64,000 nt of DNA from Natronorubrum halophilum (GTDB taxonomy: Archaea; Halobacteriota; Halobacteria; Halobacteriales; Natrialbaceae), in assembly GCF_003670115.1 (NCBI RefSeq), contig NZ_QQTY01000002.1, positions 1,134,423-1,198,422 on the forward strand, in the 5' to 3' direction. Position numbers and translations under genes: made by a program. Below are positions 8,733 to 17,617 of this stretch, piece after piece (within the stretch, counting starts at the first letter, position 1; the number at the start of each line of letters is the position of its first letter). The notes under the pieces are model-generated. The model saw nothing but the letters and a program-made list of their open reading frames with translations, was not told the origin of the DNA and did not search any database.

Positions 8733-10001
8733 GTGGGTAACGGTAACAAGCTGTCCCGTCGAACGGTTCTTAAGGGTGCTGGAGTGGCAGGAACGGCGAG
8801 CCTCGTCGGTCTCGCAGGATGTTCGACCGATAGCGGTGGCGACACGCTCGAGGTTCTGCACGGCTGGACCGGCGGCGACGGTGCCGAGGCCGCCGACGCG
8901 CTCTTCGGCGCGTTCGAAGAAGCGCACTCGGACGTCGAGTACGACAATAAGCCGATCGGCGGCGGCGGTAACGAGAATCTCGATAATACGGTCGCTACCC
9001 GCCTTCAAGGGAGCAACCCGCCGAGTTCGTTCGCCGGATGGCCCGGCGCGAACTTAGAGCAGTACGGGGACGCTGTCGGCGACATCGAGTCCGAGGTCTG
9101 GGACGAGGCCGACCTGAAGGACGCCCACGTCGAGGAAGCGGTCGAACTCTGCGAGTACAACGGCGGCTTCTCGGCGGTCCCGATCGGCTCTCACCGCCTG
9201 AACGACCTCTTTTACAACGTCGGCGTCCTCGAGGACGCCGGCGTCGATCCGGAATCGCTGGACAGCGTTGATGCGCTGATCGACGCACTGGACACCGTGG
9301 AGTCGGAGACCGACGCGACGCCGCTTGCGATGTCGCTCGAGCCGTGGTGTATCCTCCAGACGTGGGCGCAGACGATGCTGGGCGAACACGGGTACGACGC
9401 CTACACGAGTTTCATTGAGGGCGACGGCGACGAGAGCGCCGTCCGCGATACGTTCGAGAAACTCGAGGAGATCCTCGATAACTACATCAACTCCGACGCG
9501 GATACCGTCGAGTTCACCGAAGTCAATCAGGACATCATGAGCGGCGACGCCGCGTTCATCCACCAGGGTAACTGGGTCGCCGGCGCATACCTCGCGGAGG
9601 ACCTCGAGTACGGCACGGACTGGGACGCGGTTCGGTTCCCCGGGACGGAAGACTACTACACCCTCCACATCGACTCGTTCATCTACCCGAGCGACAATCC
9701 GACGCCCGAGGATACCGCGACCTGGCTGCAGTTCGTCGGATCCGAGGAAGCGCAGGTCGCGTTCAACCAGTACAAGGGATCGATCCCGACGCTGACGGAC
9801 GTGTCGACCGACGAGTTCAACGACTACCTCACGAACACGATCGATGACTTCGACAGCGCTTCGGAGAAGCCGCCGACGCTCGCGCACGGACTCGCCGTTG
9901 ACACGACGACGCAGTCCGACCTCGAGGAGGTACTCAATAACAACTTCGCGAAACCCTACAACGTGGACGATGCGACGGAAGGCTTCATGAACAACGTTTA
10001 A
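8733..10001 (+). CDS. Sugar ABC transporter substrate-binding lipoprotein
   Basis: This 422-residue extracellular binding protein has a Tat signal (RRTVLKG, residues 9-15) and lipobox GLAGC with lipid-anchored Cys30. It is therefore exported folded and tethered to the membrane. The remainder has the family 1 binding-protein pattern (GWTGGDGAEAADALFGAFEE, later GDAAFIHQGNWVAG). It resembles haloarchaeal glucose-type (Tsg) binding proteins, but the ligand is not decided by sequence. The GTG at 8733 is the start because it gives a complete Tat signal; the ATG at 8719 is in another frame. It is the first gene of a four-gene importer, 15 bases before the permease. Confidence 0.9.
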   Translation: MGNGNKLSRRTVLKGAGVAGTASLVGLAGCSTDSGGDTLEVLHGWTGGDGAEAADALFGAFEEAHSDVEYDNKPIGGGGNENLDNTVATRLQGSNPPSSFAGWPGANLEQYGDAVGDIESEVWDEADLKDAHVEEAVELCEYNGGFSAVPIGSHRLNDLFYNVGVLEDAGVDPESLDSVDALIDALDTVESETDATPLAMSLEPWCILQTWAQTMLGEHGYDAYTSFIEGDGDESAVRDTFEKLEEILDNYINSDADTVEFTEVNQDIMSGDAAFIHQGNWVAGAYLAEDLEYGTDWDAVRFPGTEDYYTLHIDSFIYPSDNPTPEDTATWLQFVGSEEAQVAFNQYKGSIPTLTDVSTDEFNDYLTNTIDDFDSASEKPPTLAHGLAVDTTTQSDLEEVLNNNFAKPYNVDDATEGFMNNV

Positions 10002-10016
10002 TCCTTCCACAAGTTT

Positions 10017-11027
10017 ATGAAATCTGTTTTAGAACTATTGCGTAGCGTCCGGCGTGAGCGGAGTGAGAACCGCGAACGCGAACGGTCGAGCCGAAAGCGG
10101 CGCATCAGGACGGACGGAGGCACCGTCGAGGAGCGATCGACGCTCCGTCGCGTACTCGACAGCGACATGGTCCAGTCGGCGCCGTTCTGGCTGCCGCCGT
10201 TCCTGTTGATGGGGTTTTTCGTGTACGCCGCGATCGGGTGGAATTTCCTGCTCTCGCTGACGGAGTACTCGGGCTTCGACAGTCCCGATTACAGCAACCT
10301 GGGTCTTCACAACTATCAGAAGATGTTGGACGATCCGGGGATGTGGGCGGCGACTCGAAACACGCTGGTCCTGCTCGTCGGGTTTACCGTCGTGTGCCTG
10401 ATCGTCGGCCTCGTCCTGGCCCTGTTGCTCGACCGCGAAATCCGTTTCAGCAGGTCGTTCCGAACGATCTACCTCCTCCCGTTCGCCCTCTCGTTCATCG
10501 TCACGGCCCAGTTCTGGCGGTGGATGTACAACCCGAACAACGGCATCATCAACCAGTTCTTCGGCCTGTTCGGTCTCGGTCCGTACAGCTGGCTGGGGAG
10601 TCCGCGACTCGTACTGGGGTCGGTGATATTCGCGCTCGTCTGGCAGTTCAGCGGGTACACGATGATCATCTACCTCGCTGCGCTCCGGTCGATCCCCACC
10701 GATCAGTACGAGGCCGCGCGGGCCGACGGGGCGAGTACGTTTCGGATGTATCGGCGCGTGATTATTCCGCAGTTGCGTCCGGCGATGGTTAGTGCGTCCG
10801 TCGTACTGGTGTTGTTCGCGCTGAAAGCCTTCGACTTCCTGTACGCGATCTCCGGCGGCTACCGACCCCGCCGCGGGGCCGATATCCTGGCGACCAAGAT
10901 GGTTCGCGAGTCGTTCGGCCGCTCCGAGTGGGCGTACGGGTCGTCGATCGCACTCTTGTTGTTCGTGTTGTCGCTGGCGGTCATCGCGCCGTACCTGTAC
11001 AGTCAGTACAAGCGAGGGAACCTATGA
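10017..11027 (+). CDS. Sugar ABC transporter permease (MalF/UgpA-like)
   Basis: The 336-residue inner-membrane subunit has an arginine-rich cytoplasmic N-terminus (residues 1-45) and six predicted helices. The EAA loop that docks with the ATPase reads EAARADGASTFRMYRRVIIP. It forms the translocation channel with the next gene product. Its stop codon overlaps the start of the second permease (ATGA at 11024-11027), which points to translational coupling. Confidence 0.9.
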   Translation: MKSVLELLRSVRRERSENRERERSSRKRRIRTDGGTVEERSTLRRVLDSDMVQSAPFWLPPFLLMGFFVYAAIGWNFLLSLTEYSGFDSPDYSNLGLHNYQKMLDDPGMWAATRNTLVLLVGFTVVCLIVGLVLALLLDREIRFSRSFRTIYLLPFALSFIVTAQFWRWMYNPNNGIINQFFGLFGLGPYSWLGSPRLVLGSVIFALVWQFSGYTMIIYLAALRSIPTDQYEAARADGASTFRMYRRVIIPQLRPAMVSASVVLVLFALKAFDFLYAISGGYRPRRGADILATKMVRESFGRSEWAYGSSIALLLFVLSLAVIAPYLYSQYKRGNL

Positions 11028-11950
11028 GCGAGAAATCAGTTACGACCGAACAGACGGCGCCGGAGAGTTCGACGGGGGAGATTACGCTCAGAGACGTGGG
11101 GCTGTACGCGACGCTGGCCGGCCTCGTCGTATTCTATCTCCTGCCGATCGAGTCGGGACTCGTGACGTCGATCAAGTCATCGGAAGCGGTGAGAGAAACG
11201 TTCCCGTTCCTCCCGCCCCTCAGCGCCAGCGGAATCACGTTCGAGAAGTGGCAGGTCGCGTTCGACTACCTCGCGCCGGGGATGGTCAACAGCGTGTTGT
11301 TCACCATTCCGTCGACGCTCCTCTGTGCGATCTTCGGCAGCATGGCGGCCTACGGACTGACGCTGGTCAAGTGGCGCGGTCAGGTCGCCGTGCTCGCGCT
11401 GTTCATCGCGGGCGTCTTCGTCCCCTATCAGGCGGTGATCGTTCCGCTCTTCCAGTTCTGGAGCCAGTACATGCAGCTGGGCGCGCGCCTCTCGTTCCTG
11501 TGGGGTCTCCCACTGCTCGAGCCACACCACGCGACGATCCTCGAGCTGATCATCACGCACACGGCGTACGGGATCCCGATTGTGACGCTGCTGTTTCGCT
11601 CGCAGTACAAGACGATGTCCGACGAGATGATTGAGGCCGCGAGGCTCGACGGCGCGTCGATCTGGCGGGTCTACCGACGGATCGTTCTGCCGCTGTCGAT
11701 ACCGATGTTCGCGGTCGTGTTCATCTTCCAGTTCACCCAGATCTGGAACGAGTTCCTGTTCTCGCTGACGATCATCGGGAGCGTCAACAATCCGGCCGCG
11801 TCTGCGACCCTTATCCTGTCCGGACTCGGCGAGGCGCTCGAGGGGACCGACTACCCGCTCCGAATGGCGGGCGCGTTCATCACGGCGCTCCCGACATTAC
11901 TCGTCTACGTGCTGTTCGCCGACAAGTTCGCGGAGGGGGTACAGACATGA
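11024..11950 (+). CDS. Sugar ABC transporter permease (MalG/UgpE-like)
   Basis: The 308-residue second channel subunit begins with a hydrophilic Thr/Glu-rich stretch (MSEKSVTTEQTAPESSTGEI) before six membrane helices. It has the EAA loop EAARLDGASIWRVYRRIVLP. The ATG at 11024 overlaps the previous stop codon. The frame is open further upstream, but that part is only a shadow of the first permease. Confidence 0.9.
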   Translation: MSEKSVTTEQTAPESSTGEITLRDVGLYATLAGLVVFYLLPIESGLVTSIKSSEAVRETFPFLPPLSASGITFEKWQVAFDYLAPGMVNSVLFTIPSTLLCAIFGSMAAYGLTLVKWRGQVAVLALFIAGVFVPYQAVIVPLFQFWSQYMQLGARLSFLWGLPLLEPHHATILELIITHTAYGIPIVTLLFRSQYKTMSDEMIEAARLDGASIWRVYRRIVLPLSIPMFAVVFIFQFTQIWNEFLFSLTIIGSVNNPAASATLILSGLGEALEGTDYPLRMAGAFITALPTLLVYVLFADKFAEGVQT

Positions 11951-11989
11951 CCGACCGACAGCTAACGTTACGGAAACAGAGGACTTGAG

Positions 11990-13168
11990 ATGGCAGAAAC
12001 CCAACTCGACGACGTACGAAAGGTGTTCACGGAAGACGACGGCAGCGAGATCGTTGCCGTCAATGATGTATCGATCGACATCGAGGACGGGGAGTTCCTC
12101 GTTCTCGTCGGACCGTCCGGCTGCGGCAAGTCGACGACGCTCCGGATGATCGCGGGACTGGAGACGATCACGGACGGCGCGATCCGTCTCGACGACCGCG
12201 TGGTCAACGACCTGCCCGCGAAAGACCGGGATATCGCGATGGTGTTCCAGTCCTACGCGCTCTACCCGCACATGACCGTCCGGGAGAACATGTCGTTCGG
12301 GCTCGAGGAATCCACCGACCTCTCGGACGACGAGATCGGTGCCCGCGTCGAAGAGACCGCCGAGATGATGGGAATCAACGACCTGCTGGACCGGAAACCG
12401 GCCGAGCTCTCGGGCGGGCAACAACAGCGCGTCGCGCTCGGCCGGGCGATCGTCCGCGAACCGTCGGTCTTCCTGATGGACGAGCCGCTGTCGAATCTCG
12501 ACGCCAAACTCCGCGCGCAGATGCGCACGGAGCTCCAGCAGCTCCAGGAGAAACTCGAGACGACGACGGTCTACGTCACGCACGATCAGACGGAGGCGAT
12601 GACCATGGGCGACCGGATCGCCATCCTCGACGGCGGCGAACTTCAGCAGGTTGGGACGCCCCTCGAGTGTTATCACGAACCGGCGAACGTGTTCGTCGCG
12701 GACTTCATCGGCGAGCCCGCGATGAACTTCTTCGACGTGACCCGCCGCGATGCGGATGACGGGGGGGCCGTACTCGTCGGCGAGCACCTCGAGTACGCCA
12801 TCTCGGAGGACGTCTCGGCGGCGGTCGGTGATCGTACCGAACTCGTCCTCGGAGTGCGTCCGGAGGACGTCGGCATCGAAATCAGCGACGGCGAGCGCCA
12901 GCGAGAAGACGGTCACGCCGTCCCGGCGACGGTCACCGTCGTCGAGCCGACCGGCGACGAAAACATCGTCTACCTCGCGCTCGGCGACGGTGGGAGCGAA
13001 GCCGATACGGTCATCGCGACGATCGACGGCATGAGCCAGACCGAAGCCGGCGAACGCGTGATGGTCCACATTCCCGAGGACGCCATCCACGTCTTCGACG
13101 CGAAAACCAGCGACGCGCTACACAACCGCCGCGTCGAGCACTCCGAACCCCGAATACCGAACGCCTGA
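11990..13168 (+). CDS. Sugar ABC transporter ATP-binding protein (MalK/UgpC type)
   Basis: The 392-residue ATPase carries Walker A GPSGCGKST, the Q loop FQSYALYPHMTVRENMSFGL, ABC signature LSGGQQQR, Walker B VFLMDEPLSNLDAKLRAQMR and the switch His in VTHDQTEAMTMGDR. A C-terminal TOBE/regulatory domain (about 240-380, with LVLGVRPEDVGIEI) is typical of the MalK branch. It powers the two permeases directly upstream, 39 bases apart. The second importer in this window (46.3-51.0 kb) has its own paralogous ATPase. Confidence 0.93.
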   Translation: MAETQLDDVRKVFTEDDGSEIVAVNDVSIDIEDGEFLVLVGPSGCGKSTTLRMIAGLETITDGAIRLDDRVVNDLPAKDRDIAMVFQSYALYPHMTVRENMSFGLEESTDLSDDEIGARVEETAEMMGINDLLDRKPAELSGGQQQRVALGRAIVREPSVFLMDEPLSNLDAKLRAQMRTELQQLQEKLETTTVYVTHDQTEAMTMGDRIAILDGGELQQVGTPLECYHEPANVFVADFIGEPAMNFFDVTRRDADDGGAVLVGEHLEYAISEDVSAAVGDRTELVLGVRPEDVGIEISDGERQREDGHAVPATVTVVEPTGDENIVYLALGDGGSEADTVIATIDGMSQTEAGERVMVHIPEDAIHVFDAKTSDALHNRRVEHSEPRIPNA

Positions 13169-13323
13169 TCGGCGCGCACGGGTCCATCGACTCCGGCTGC
13201 AGGTCGCGCGATCCGATTCGTTCGATACCGTTTCCTCTTCTCGCCGTTCGTCCGCACCTCGAGCAGTAGCCTCGTCCGATCGTCATCTTCGAGCCGAACC
13301 GACCGGCGACGAAAACACCGGCC

Positions 13324-14037
13324 CTACCGCGGCTTCGACGTCGATCCGCCGCCCACCGCTCGAGCGTAGCCGAGACCGACGGCGTGCGTCCCCGCGACGA
13401 GGAGATAGGCGGCGGCCGCCGCGGCGACCAACCCCACCGCGTCGGCGCGGCGGAACGTCGTGACGGCGAACCACGTCGCGAGGACGACGAGCGAAAAGCC
13501 GACCGTCCAGCGCAGAAAGTACGTCGCGTCGGTCAACGCGGGACGCAGGGCGTCGGCCTCGGCGGCCGCGCGCAACCGTCCGGTCGACACGCTCGCGGCA
13601 ACCGCGACAGGGTAGACGTACGCACACGCGATGAAAACGAACACCAGCGCGGTCGACGAGACGAGTGCGAACAGCCCCGTTCCGTTTCCGAGCGCGATCC
13701 TTTCCGGCGTCTCCAGCAACGACCACGCCAACAGAGCGATCGACGGGACGAGGAGCGCGGTCGCCAACGCGAGAGCCTCGCATCCGGAGCGGATAACCGC
13801 CCGCGCGGACGGCCGCGGTCGCTGCTCGTCGGAACCGAGTACGAACGACGTCGTTCCGAACAGGGTGATAGCGCCGAGGAGCGCGACGAACGCGGGAACG
13901 AGCGCGACCGCTAACGGGGCGAGTGCCACCGCGTATCGCAACCCGACCGCGATCGCGACGACACCGAGACCGCACCTGAGAAGCGCCGTCCGACCGATCT
14001 CGTCGCTGACCGGGTACCGAAGCACGTCGCCGATCAT
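13324..14037 (-). CDS. DUF4013-like multi-pass membrane protein
   Basis: The 237-residue hydrophobic protein has about six or seven helices. It begins MIGDVLRYPVSDEIGRTALL, close to the usual N-terminus of haloarchaeal DUF4013 membrane proteins. Its function is unknown. The chosen ATG at 14037 gives the conserved N-terminus; a longer frame to 14094 would add a basic, unconserved leader. It stands between the sugar importer (convergent) and the PH-domain genes. Confidence 0.7.
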   Translation of the reverse strand: MIGDVLRYPVSDEIGRTALLRCGLGVVAIAVGLRYAVALAPLAVALVPAFVALLGAITLFGTTSFVLGSDEQRPRPSARAVIRSGCEALALATALLVPSIALLAWSLLETPERIALGNGTGLFALVSSTALVFVFIACAYVYPVAVAASVSTGRLRAAAEADALRPALTDATYFLRWTVGFSLVVLATWFAVTTFRRADAVGLVAAAAAAYLLVAGTHAVGLGYARAVGGGSTSKPR

Positions 14038-14162
14038 GTCCGTCCTCGGTGTCGTTCCTCGTCGGGTCGATCGATCCCGTCCGGAGCCATACACGGCGAG
14101 TGGGACGGTCGGGGCAAAAACGTCGCGGTCCCGGTCGTGACGCTACGCCACGGTCCGTTCGG

Positions 14163-15863
14163 TCAGGTAAAATCCGGCGACAACCCCATGTCGTCGTCTC
14201 GAGCGCGTTCGCGCAGCGCCGACTGGAGCCGTTTGCGACTCGTCGTCTGGATCTCGCGAGCGACCTCGAGATCGATGTCGTAGACCGTCGGCGTCGCCCA
14301 GAAGAACGTCTGGGAGCTCGCCGTGTCGACGACGAGCGATGCTAGTCCGAGCCGGCGCTGGAAGATCGACCGCCGCGTCGAGACGGTCTGAATACGGTAG
14401 TAGGGGATCACGGTCGTTCGCTCCTGCCAGAAGCCACGCCGGATGACCAGGTGGTCGTCGCCGACGTAGTAGCCCAGGTGGACGTACTGCAGGTGGGCCG
14501 CCGGCGGTACCGCGGCGAAGACGACTACCGCGAGGTACCAGCGCTCGAGCGCGGTGACCCGCGTGATGGCGAAGCAGGCCGCGACGATGGCACCGGCGAC
14601 CAGCGAGTATCGGACGAGGTACCGCCGCCGAGCCGTCGTCGGCGGGGAGCTGAATTTCGGCGTCTCGACGCCGGTGAGGTTTTCGGTGAACCGGCGGGCG
14701 CGGCGCTGTTCGGCCAGCGGAACGGCCGACTGGCTTCCGCCGCTGCTCTCGGGGCCGTAGCCGGCGGTCTCGACCCACATTCCGGCGTAGCCGATCAGTC
14801 GCTGCAGCGGGTTGGCGGTCATCGTCACCGACTGCACTTTCTCTACGGGAATCGATCCGCTGTAGCGCTGGAGGAGCCCGCGCTCGTAGACGAAGTCCTC
14901 GCCGGTGCGCCCGAGTTCGAAGCCGTAGTAGGTGGCGAACGTGTAGGCGACGCTCAGCAGGTACGTGACGACGAGACCGTTGAGCATCGAGATCACCGTC
15001 AGAATCCCGTAGTTGGTCGGCGATCCCTCGTCGAGCGTTTCCGGACCGCCGAAGGGCTGTGCGGTGGTGACGAGTAGATCGAGAATCGGGTCGGTCACGA
15101 GGAAGAAGACGAACAGAACGCCGGCCACGGCTGCGGGCCGGAACGACGTAAACGAGTAGAGCAGGAGTTCCCGCGCCTCGAGGTCGAACAGTCGCTCGCG
15201 GCGCGTCCGACCCGGACCGGACGCGCCATCTCGGTAGTCCGAGACGGGTTCCGGCCCGTCGAACGGCGGCGTCGACTCCGAAACGCCCCGATTAGCCGTC
15301 CCGTCGGCCTCACTGCCGGAGACGACATCCGCCCGGGTAGCGTCGCCCGACGGCTCGTCCGTTCCGGTCGATTTCCGCCGGTCGGCGCTCGCGGCGTCGC
15401 GCTTTCGCCGGCGGTCTTTCACCTCGGCGGTTCGGCGTCGGATCCGGTCTTGCAGCCGAGTCGCTTCCGACTCGCTGACGAAGTTCAGCGACGCTTCGGT
15501 ATCGCCGCCGCCGGCGGTCTCGATCGAGACGATGGCGAGTCCGAGCAGTCGCTGGAGGACGCCCTGTCGAACGTCGACGTTCTGGATTCGGCCGTAGGGA
15601 ATTTCCCGTGAGCGGCGGGCGAACACGCCCGACGAAACGTCGAACGTATCGGGGGTGATACCGTACTCGAACCGGTAGTAGTAGGCGATTCCGTAGGCCG
15701 CGCCGGCGAGAAAGCCAAGCGGCGCAGCCAGAGGGGACCAGGACGAGTTGATCGGGTCGAATATCGCGCCGAGGACGAGCACGAGAACCATCGGTATCCA
15801 CAGCCAGAGGAACCCGTACTGGAGGGCGGACGTAACCGCGCTGAGTGGGTGAAGTCGATTCAT
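14163..15863 (-). CDS. Membrane protein with repeated bacterial-type PH domains (YdbT-like)
   Basis: The 566-residue protein has repeated units of two helices followed by a bPH_2 domain. The repeat motif is visible three times: IPYGRIQNVDVRQGVLQRLLG (~95-115), SIPVEKVQSVTMTANPLQRLIG (~340-360) and VIPYYRIQTVSTRRSIFQRRLG (~485-505). A charged, probably disordered insert of about 90 residues (KDRRRKRDAASADRRKS and on) separates the first and second units. The function of YdbS/YdbT-type proteins is not settled. It follows the small PH protein with 8 bases between them, forming a two-gene unit. Confidence 0.8.
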   Translation of the reverse strand: MNRLHPLSAVTSALQYGFLWLWIPMVLVLVLGAIFDPINSSWSPLAAPLGFLAGAAYGIAYYYRFEYGITPDTFDVSSGVFARRSREIPYGRIQNVDVRQGVLQRLLGLAIVSIETAGGGDTEASLNFVSESEATRLQDRIRRRTAEVKDRRRKRDAASADRRKSTGTDEPSGDATRADVVSGSEADGTANRGVSESTPPFDGPEPVSDYRDGASGPGRTRRERLFDLEARELLLYSFTSFRPAAVAGVLFVFFLVTDPILDLLVTTAQPFGGPETLDEGSPTNYGILTVISMLNGLVVTYLLSVAYTFATYYGFELGRTGEDFVYERGLLQRYSGSIPVEKVQSVTMTANPLQRLIGYAGMWVETAGYGPESSGGSQSAVPLAEQRRARRFTENLTGVETPKFSSPPTTARRRYLVRYSLVAGAIVAACFAITRVTALERWYLAVVVFAAVPPAAHLQYVHLGYYVGDDHLVIRRGFWQERTTVIPYYRIQTVSTRRSIFQRRLGLASLVVDTASSQTFFWATPTVYDIDLEVAREIQTTSRKRLQSALRERARDDDMGLSPDFT

Positions 15864-15871
15864 ACTCGAGA

Positions 15872-16333
15872 TCAGACCGCGTCGTCGGCTTCGCTTTCGA
15901 CGGCGAGTTCACGAAGCGTATCCTGGAGGTCTCTGGCGCGATCGGGTGTCAGACCCGGGATTCGGACGTCGGCGTTTCGCGTCCCCGCCGTGTAGACGAC
16001 CACGCTCGAGAGCCCCAACGCTCGTTCGATGGGGCCGAACTGGGTGTCGACGTGCTGGACGCGGACGAACGGAACCGCGGTTTCGACGAACGTCACGACG
16101 CCGCGCTCGAGGTAGAGCGCGTCCGGCTGGAGTTCGAACTGCCAGACCTGGTAGAGCCGAACGGCGTAGACGATCCCGAGGACGAGCGCGAGACCGACGA
16201 CGCCGGCCATCACGGCCGTCGGGACGTCGGTGAGCCATCGGTCGACGGCCGCGAGGATAACACCGAGGACGATCGCCGTGATCGCCCCCTGGGCGATCCA
16301 GAGCAGTCTAATACGGGAGTGAAGCGATTCCAT
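15872..16333 (-). CDS. PH domain-containing membrane protein (YdbS-like)
   Basis: The 153-residue protein has two N-terminal transmembrane helices (AQGAITAIVLGVILAAVDRW and MAGVVGLALVLGIVYAVRLY) followed by one bPH_2 domain with VPFVRVQHVDTQFGPIERAL, the same motif as in the larger partner downstream. I take the ATG at 16333; a GTG two codons earlier (16339) is equally in frame. The pair is the usual ydbS-ydbT arrangement found in bacteria and haloarchaea. Confidence 0.8.
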   Translation of the reverse strand: MESLHSRIRLLWIAQGAITAIVLGVILAAVDRWLTDVPTAVMAGVVGLALVLGIVYAVRLYQVWQFELQPDALYLERGVVTFVETAVPFVRVQHVDTQFGPIERALGLSSVVVYTAGTRNADVRIPGLTPDRARDLQDTLRELAVESEADDAV

Positions 16334-16421
16334 ATACACATCCTATCAGGAGGGATGGATAAAGCTGCGGTTCCGGTGGGCGGCGCCGCCTTCGGCCGGA
16401 ACCGGCGTTCGAACCGACCGG

Positions 16422-16676
16422 TCAGGCCTCGTGCTCGTCGTACTCTTCGGGCGTGTACGTCGAGACCTCGAGCGCGTGAATGTCCGTCGTCATGTGGTCG
16501 CCGAGGGCGTCGTAGACCGCCTGGTGTTGCTGGACCAGCGGCAGGTCCTCGAACGTCGGGGAGACGACCGTCGCGGCGAGGTGATCGTCGTCGTGTTCGT
16601 CGCGGGCGTGCGTTACCGTCGCGTTCGCGTCTTCGAGGTCCGCTTCGATGAGATCCTCGATGTCGGATAGCTCCAT
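16422..16676 (-). CDS. bolA: BolA family protein
   Basis: The 84-residue protein has the BolA alpha-beta fold signature: an N-terminal helix (DIEDLIEADL), HLAATVVSPTFEDLPLVQQH with the conserved helix-turn-helix-like segment, and DALGDHMTTDIHALEVSTYTP near the end. Family members bind monothiol glutaredoxins or iron-sulfur clusters and nucleic acid; the haloarchaeal role is not established. The ATG at 16676 gives the family length. The gene is divergent from the next one, with a 122-base shared promoter region. Confidence 0.85.
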   Translation of the reverse strand: MELSDIEDLIEADLEDANATVTHARDEHDDDHLAATVVSPTFEDLPLVQQHQAVYDALGDHMTTDIHALEVSTYTPEEYDEHEA

Positions 16677-16798
16677 GCTCGAGTGATCGGGTGCTCGCGG
16701 CAAAAGCGCCGCGGTCCCGATGTGACCGGCGCTCCGGCGAGTGCCGTTCCCACTCGACGGTCGCCGCGTTTATGTCGACTCGGTTCGCTCTCTGCGAT

Positions 16799-17308
16799 AT
16801 GTCACTGGCAGCCACGACCCGGCGCGCCGCCGAGGAGCACCCGTTTCTCGTGACGGCCTTGCGAGCGGGCGTCGTCAACTACACCGGCGCTGCCCGGTTT
16901 CTCGAGGTCGACGGGGAGACCGACGCGATCGCCACGGCGCTTCGGCGCTACGCCGAGGAGCTGCCGGCGTACGAGTGCGAGTCGCGCGACGTTAGGGTCA
17001 GAATGGAAAGCGGAGTCGGGCCGGTCGGCGCCGCGGCGGGCGATACCGGGGCGGACGACGCACTCGTCTCCGTCGGCGGGACCGCGTTTGGCCCCGGAGC
17101 GGGTGATCGGACGGCGATCGTCGCGGCCGGGGCCGTCGACGCGACCGCACTCGCCGAAACCCTACAGCGCCTGTCGATCGAGGACATCGAACCGGCCGCG
17201 GCCGCCGTCGGCGCAGCGTCGATGATAGTCGTCGTCGACCGCCTCGAGGGGGCGAACGCGCTTCGGGCGGTCGAGGGTTCGCTCGAACGGGTTCCGACGG
17301 AACGATGA
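16799..17308 (+). CDS. Conserved haloarchaeal protein (DUF7523-like)
   Basis: The 169-residue protein begins MSLAATTRRAAEEHPFLVTA and LRAGVVNYTGAARFLEVDGE, a helical N-terminus like a small DNA-binding or regulatory module, followed by an alanine/glycine-rich region and an ACT-like end (SMIVVVDRLEGANALRAVEG). From memory it matches the haloarchaeal DUF7523 family, whose function is unknown. The ATG at 16799 follows an AT-poor upstream region; the frame extends further up but without family resemblance. Confidence 0.65.
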   Translation: MSLAATTRRAAEEHPFLVTALRAGVVNYTGAARFLEVDGETDAIATALRRYAEELPAYECESRDVRVRMESGVGPVGAAAGDTGADDALVSVGGTAFGPGAGDRTAIVAAGAVDATALAETLQRLSIEDIEPAAAAVGAASMIVVVDRLEGANALRAVEGSLERVPTER

Positions 17309-17617
17309 CGCGCTTCGCTGAACTGGACGCCGATGATGAGGTGGGGTATCCCGCCCGGATCGAACCCACCAGAGACGGAGAGCGCTCCGGTCGTTACGAC
17401 CGACCACCGGTCGCCGTGGTGAGTCGGTTCTCGAGTGTGGATCCGGTCGTGTTTCACAGTCGGTCGACGGCTGCCAGCGCCGTATAGCTCCCCTACAGGC
17501 GTACCGATTCGACTAGCCGCGAAACAGTACAGAAACGTTCCGGCGCGTGTGAGTTCGCGCTCGAGCCCTGTACGCTATTAACAGCGTTTAACTACGGGCC
17601 GGAGGTAGACGTACGCA
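17309..17617. other. Intergenic with the cysS promoter
   Basis: A 60-codon frame starts at 17305 overlapping the previous stop, but it has no recognisable features and low-confidence codon choice. Ahead of cysS, GCTATTAACAGCGTTTAACT (17574-17593) contains a short inverted repeat (GCTATTAACAGC is partly self-complementary) and a TATA-like TTTAACT about 30 bases before the ATG. GGAGGT at 17600-17605 is a weak ribosome-binding candidate, 12 bases upstream. Confidence 0.45.

Noticed and set aside
11897..13090. A 397-codon frame antisense to the first importer ATPase
   Set aside because: Mirror of the ATPase codons (Val/Arg/Asp-rich), no motifs.
17336..17375. tRNA-like text GGTGGGTTCGATCCGGGC on the minus strand
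   Set aside because: The supposed T-stem does not pair, and no D-arm, anticodon arm or acceptor stem can be drawn.
17305..17487. 60-codon frame overlapping the end of the DUF7523-like gene
   Set aside because: The ATGA overlap is suggestive, but the sequence has no family resemblance or structure pattern. Kept as intergenic.
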